Shown here: piece after piece, positions 44,249 to 47,143 of the stretch
Numbering within the stretch: position 1 is the first letter of the stretch
Layout of the letters: every line of letters begins with the position of its first letter
Assembly (NCBI GenBank): GCA_017556805.1
Contig: JAFYMC010000015.1
Coordinates: 1 to 47,143, forward strand
Direction of reading: 5' to 3'
Source: Lachnospiraceae bacterium
GTDB taxonomy: Bacteria > Bacillota > Clostridia > Lachnospirales > Lachnospiraceae
DNA length: 47,143 bases
Position numbers and translations under genes: made by a program
Notes under the pieces: model-generated
The model's input: the letters and a program-made list of their open reading frames with translations, nothing else
Told to the model about the DNA's origin: nothing
The model's database searches: none

Positions 44249-46060
44249 TTACTCCGCATCCCCCACTGTTACCTTCTCGAATCCGAGCGCAGAATATATC
44301 TGCAAAGGTTCCGCTTTACCCTTTAATTCTACTTCCCCTAACGGCTCTGTTATCAGCCGGTCTCCCAAACTACGATACATCGCCTCACTGATTACCACCT
44401 GGCCTCCCAGTGCTTTACCCTCAAGTCTGGATGCCGTATTTACCGTATCACCGATGGCTGTATAGTCCATCCGGGTTTCACAACCGATGTTCCCGACAAC
44501 CGCCGTACCGCAATGTACGCCGACACCGAAAGACACCTCCCGGCCGATTTTCTTCTTAATACGCTCATTTATCTTCTCGGCACCGTGTACAATATCAAGG
44601 GCAGCCTGTACCGCCCGTGCCTTGTAGTCCGGCAAATCCACCGGTGCATTAAACACCGCCATGGTAGCATCTCCGATAAACTTATCTAAGGTTCCGCCGT
44701 TGGAGAAAATCGCCTCCGTGGTCAGAGACAAATACTCATTTAACATCTCTACCACCTGCTCCGGTGCAAGTTCCTCGGAAAGCTTGGTAAACCCTCGGAT
44801 ATCCACAAACAGTACCGCAATTTCTCTGCTTTCTCCGCCAAGCTTAATAGAAATCTCACCGGAACGTGTCATTTCCGCCAACACCTGAGGTGCCACATAT
44901 TTTTTAAACTCGTGAAGCAGTTTCCGCTTGCTGAACCATTCCAGCAAATACCGTCCGACCAAATTCACAACTGCCATACACACCAGGAACAGTACAAACG
45001 CTACCGGATAAATATACCAGCCCTCGGAATACAGCCATGTAGCTACTGCCAAATATCCTATCGCAAGCAATGCACCCATAACAATGCCTACCACCGGACT
45101 GATTTTCCGTAACAGTAAAAAGAAGGTCATACAAAGAAGCAGATTGACAGCGGTCACAATATTCTGAGGAGCCATCTTATAAGAATAGCCGCGTAATAAC
45201 GAGTCTACAATATTGGCATGAGCTTCCACTCCGTACATCTGGGATCCTCGGGCAATCGGCACGTAAAAGCTGTCCTGAAGTCCCGGCATATATGCTCCCA
45301 CCAACACAATGGAATCTTGAAATACCCGTGGGTCATACTTCCCGTCCACCACCTCTTTCCACGGATATTCCTCGTAGCTTTCCGGCGGAGCAATATAACG
45401 GATACCGAACATACCGTTTTCATCCGTCTCCGGTTCTTCCGGTTCCCTCCCCATCTGTTCCATATAATTTTTGTACACTTCATAGGCAAAATGATACTCC
45501 GGTTCGTCTCCGGTCTCTACCTTCAATAAGCTGCGGCGTACATAATTGTCCTTATCTAACATTGCATTGGTATAGCCATGGGACGACACACGGCGTAATG
45601 CATCATACGGATATTCCATAAATTTCAGATGCAACCGGTCCGTTTCATAAGTCTCTTCCTGCGCTTCCTGAGTCGTAGAAAACACTGCATGGGAAGCCGT
45701 CACCACATTGCCATGGTCAGCGGCAGCTTTCGCAAATGCCGCATCTCCCTCCGGGTCCCGGTCCGCAATAAAGTTAATATCGAAGCCAATGACCGCGGGT
45801 TTTCCCTCAGGTTGCGTCAATACATCCACCAATTCTGCCGCCCGTGCCCGGGTCCAGTCGGCAAAATACCCATACTCCGCTTCAGACTGTTGCTCGATTG
45901 AAATGATTTTAATCGAATTATTTACCTTATAAGTTTTGGAATACAATCTATCCGTTACGGCACATTCCAAAGTCCGCAAATCTCTGTCACCGGAAATATT
46001 CAATACCATAACCACCGTAAGAATAGCAAGTATTCCCGTAATCCACTTTTTCTTTTTCAA
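44249..46060 (-). CDS. CHASE2-domain transmembrane class III adenylate cyclase
   Basis: 603 residues from a TTG start (46060) with AAAGGA 8 bases upstream. N-terminal helix 7-22, extracellular CHASE2 domain about 25-295 (GFDINFIADRDPEGD, VLVGAYMPGLQDSFYVP, GVEAHANIVDSLL), three helices about 300-370, then the cyclase catalytic domain 410-595. Catalytic residues are present: metal Asp420 (FVDIRGF) and Asp464 (IGDATMAVF), base-reading Lys460 and Thr534 (class IIIb type), and Asn541 and Arg545 (VNTASRLE). Cyclic AMP is the expected product. CHASE2 cyclases are often encoded next to FecR-domain proteins. Here the upstream gene is cut by the window. Confidence 0.93.
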   Translation of the reverse strand: MKKKKWITGILAILTVVMVLNISGDRDLRTLECAVTDRLYSKTYKVNNSIKIISIEQQSEAEYGYFADWTRARAAELVDVLTQPEGKPAVIGFDINFIADRDPEGDAAFAKAAADHGNVVTASHAVFSTTQEAQEETYETDRLHLKFMEYPYDALRRVSSHGYTNAMLDKDNYVRRSLLKVETGDEPEYHFAYEVYKNYMEQMGREPEEPETDENGMFGIRYIAPPESYEEYPWKEVVDGKYDPRVFQDSIVLVGAYMPGLQDSFYVPIARGSQMYGVEAHANIVDSLLRGYSYKMAPQNIVTAVNLLLCMTFFLLLRKISPVVGIVMGALLAIGYLAVATWLYSEGWYIYPVAFVLFLVCMAVVNLVGRYLLEWFSKRKLLHEFKKYVAPQVLAEMTRSGEISIKLGGESREIAVLFVDIRGFTKLSEELAPEQVVEMLNEYLSLTTEAIFSNGGTLDKFIGDATMAVFNAPVDLPDYKARAVQAALDIVHGAEKINERIKKKIGREVSFGVGVHCGTAVVGNIGCETRMDYTAIGDTVNTASRLEGKALGGQVVISEAMYRSLGDRLITEPLGEVELKGKAEPLQIYSALGFEKVTVGDAE

Positions 46061-46085
46061 GGATGTATTCCTTTCCGCACTCGCG

Positions 46086-47143
46086 CTACTCAGTCACCGA
46101 CAAGGTCAAATCAGTCAAAATACCGTGTCCTGCAGCCGCAGTATCTGACGTTTCTCCGTTTACAATCCACTGAATGGTGTATCCATCCGCAGACTGGCAC
46201 TTCAACGTCGCGCCTGCCGGTAAACTCAGATAAAACAGTTCTCCCGTTTCTTTCACAGTAACTAACACAGGAACACAGGAAATCTCATACCATTCCCGAA
46301 CGCCATCCTGCTCCGGAACATAAATCACGTATAGCGGATGCAGGTTCAAGCCTCCGTCTGTCAGCGTAGCACTACTTAATTTCTTTTCCCAATCGAACCA
46401 CTGTCCCTTTTCCGCATCACTCCAGAAGGAACATTTCCTTACAACAGCATCCGGATGGTATACTTTTAGACGCTCACCAAGTGCTTCCGGCAAATAAGTC
46501 TCCGTGGCCTCCATAATGAACGGAGCAACGTTTTCCTCTAGTGTGCAGGCATGCGTTGCATACGGTTCTGCCACCGAAGAGTAACTCTCTGTATTTGTTC
46601 CGTCATCAAGCACAAGTGTATTATTCACATAAGAAATCGAATAGGTATTTCCCTCCGGTAACAGATTCTTCGGCGGATTCGGAATGTAATAACGTATTAC
46701 TGCTTCTCCTCCCGACGGGGTCGGGGTCGGTGTCGCCGTTATCTCAGGTACCGGTGTCGGCGTTTTCGTTATTTCAGGTTCCGGACTCGGCGTTTCTGTT
46801 ATTTCAGGCTCCGGGGTCGGCGTTTCCGTTATTTCAGGCTCCGGGGTCGGCGTTTCCGTTATCTCAGGCTCCGGGGTCGGCGTTTTCGTTATTTCAGGTT
46901 CCGGACTCGGCGTTTCTGTTATCTCAGGTTTCGGTATCGGTGTCGCCGTCAGGGTTGGTACCGGCGTTGCTGTCGAAGCCGGACTCGGGGTTGCCGTCGA
47001 GGTTGGTACCGGCGTTGCCGTCGGAGCCGGACTCGGGGTTGCCGTCGAGGTTGGTACCGGCGTTGCCGTCGGAGCCGGACTTGGGGTTGCCTTCGGAGAT
47101 GGTACCGGCGTTGCCGTCGGAGCCGGACTCGGGGTTGCCGTCG
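46086..47143 (-). CDS. Pro/Thr-linker protein upstream of the cyclase (5' end outside window)
   Basis: The frame is open from the right edge to the stop at 46086. The first ~137 residues seen are Pro/Thr/Glu repeats, then a ~215-residue domain begins at about GGEAVIRYYIPNPP. Its C-terminus has LNLHPLYVIYVPEQDG, LFYLSLPAGATLKC and DGYTIQWIVNG, which line up in order with the C-terminus of the FecR/lectin lipoprotein at 36871-38805. A GTG at 46628 could be mistaken for the start, but repeats and domain are in frame far upstream of it. The gene ends 25 bases before the cyclase. An N-terminal signal and FecR domain beyond the window are predicted, not seen. Confidence 0.75.
   Translation of the reverse strand, partial: TATPSPAPTATPVPSPKATPSPAPTATPVPTSTATPSPAPTATPVPTSTATPSPASTATPVPTLTATPIPKPEITETPSPEPEITKTPTPEPEITETPTPEPEITETPTPEPEITETPSPEPEITKTPTPVPEITATPTPTPSGGEAVIRYYIPNPPKNLLPEGNTYSISYVNNTLVLDDGTNTESYSSVAEPYATHACTLEENVAPFIMEATETYLPEALGERLKVYHPDAVVRKCSFWSDAEKGQWFDWEKKLSSATLTDGGLNLHPLYVIYVPEQDGVREWYEISCVPVLVTVKETGELFYLSLPAGATLKCQSADGYTIQWIVNGETSDTAAAGHGILTDLTLSVTE
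46722..47143 (-). repeat. Coding tandem repeat for a Pro/Thr/Glu-rich linker
   Basis: Two repeat types: near the window edge, PSPAPTATPVPT-like units coded by about 45-bp DNA copies; nearer the C-terminal domain, five copies of a 30-bp unit coding PEITETPTPE with small variations. The array continues past base 47143. Confidence 0.85.

Noticed and set aside
46086-46628. Independent gene starting at GTG 46628
   Set aside because: The frame continues upstream without a stop through the domain start and the Pro/Thr repeats to the window edge, and no ribosome binding site precedes the GTG.
46722-47143. CRISPR array or non-coding satellite
   Set aside because: The repeats have no unique spacers of fixed length, keep a single coding frame and translate to a regular Pro/Thr/Glu linker.

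Overview
The window reads like the chromosome of a motile, low-to-middle GC Gram-positive Clostridia member, most likely a Lachnospiraceae. The reasons are teichoic-acid-type enzymes, a 375-residue housekeeping sigma factor, two flagellins behind sigma-D-type promoters, strong AGGAGG ribosome binding sites with several TTG and GTG starts, and no outer-membrane genes. No rRNA, tRNA, CRISPR array, transposase or phage gene was seen. The species is not determined.

Layout. 1-1800 (minus): 5' part of a secreted beta-helix-like surface protein with a long Pro/Thr linker. 2044-6919 (minus): operon PHP phosphoesterase > triple-domain CDP-glycerol/glycosyl transferase > glycerol-3-phosphate cytidylyltransferase, behind a consensus sigma-A promoter. 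7032-9772 (minus): coiled-coil protein and two tandem CPBP membrane proteases. 9974-15677 (plus): membrane-anchored lipase-like hydrolase, then a topoisomerase IV-type ParE/ParC pair. 15685-15944: a 260-bp near-palindrome. 16025-18697 (mostly minus): two methyltransferases, an inserted-looking hairpin element, a putative leader-peptide switch and a small membrane protein. 18912-20126: voltage-gated K+ channel. 20221-21462: GH3 lipoprotein. 21766-22893: rpoD. 22979-26641: DHHW protein plus MBOAT O-acyltransferase, and a lipoprotein with an internal duplication. 26813-30321: heterodimeric ABC exporter. 30638-34414: two flagellins. 34682-40263: two chemoreceptors and a FecR/C-type-lectin lipoprotein. 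40445-41875: purine permease. 41973-47143 (minus): operon of a Pro/Thr-linker protein (5' end cut) > CHASE2 adenylate cyclase > GAF/HD-GYP protein > TIM-barrel isomerase.

How it fits together. The right half (30.4-47.1 kb) is a motility and second-messenger neighbourhood. It holds flagellins with matching sigma-D promoters and matching leaders that carry two GGA-loop hairpins (CsrA-type sites), a chemoreceptor ending in a YcgR-like PilZ module (c-di-GMP input), a soluble zinc-binding-domain chemoreceptor co-transcribed with a FecR lipoprotein, and a cAMP cyclase next to an HD-GYP protein. The FecR/lectin lipoprotein and the protein upstream of the cyclase share what looks like the same C-terminal domain after a Pro/Thr linker, which suggests a paired envelope-sensing system.

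The most unusual non-coding signals are the 260-bp near-palindrome at 15685-15944, the hairpin element flanked by direct repeats at 17036-17170, the multi-hairpin element closed by a 13-bp inverted repeat at 32375-32522, the repeated flagellin leader, and a three-arm mutually exclusive pairing in front of the methyltransferase at 17269-18051.
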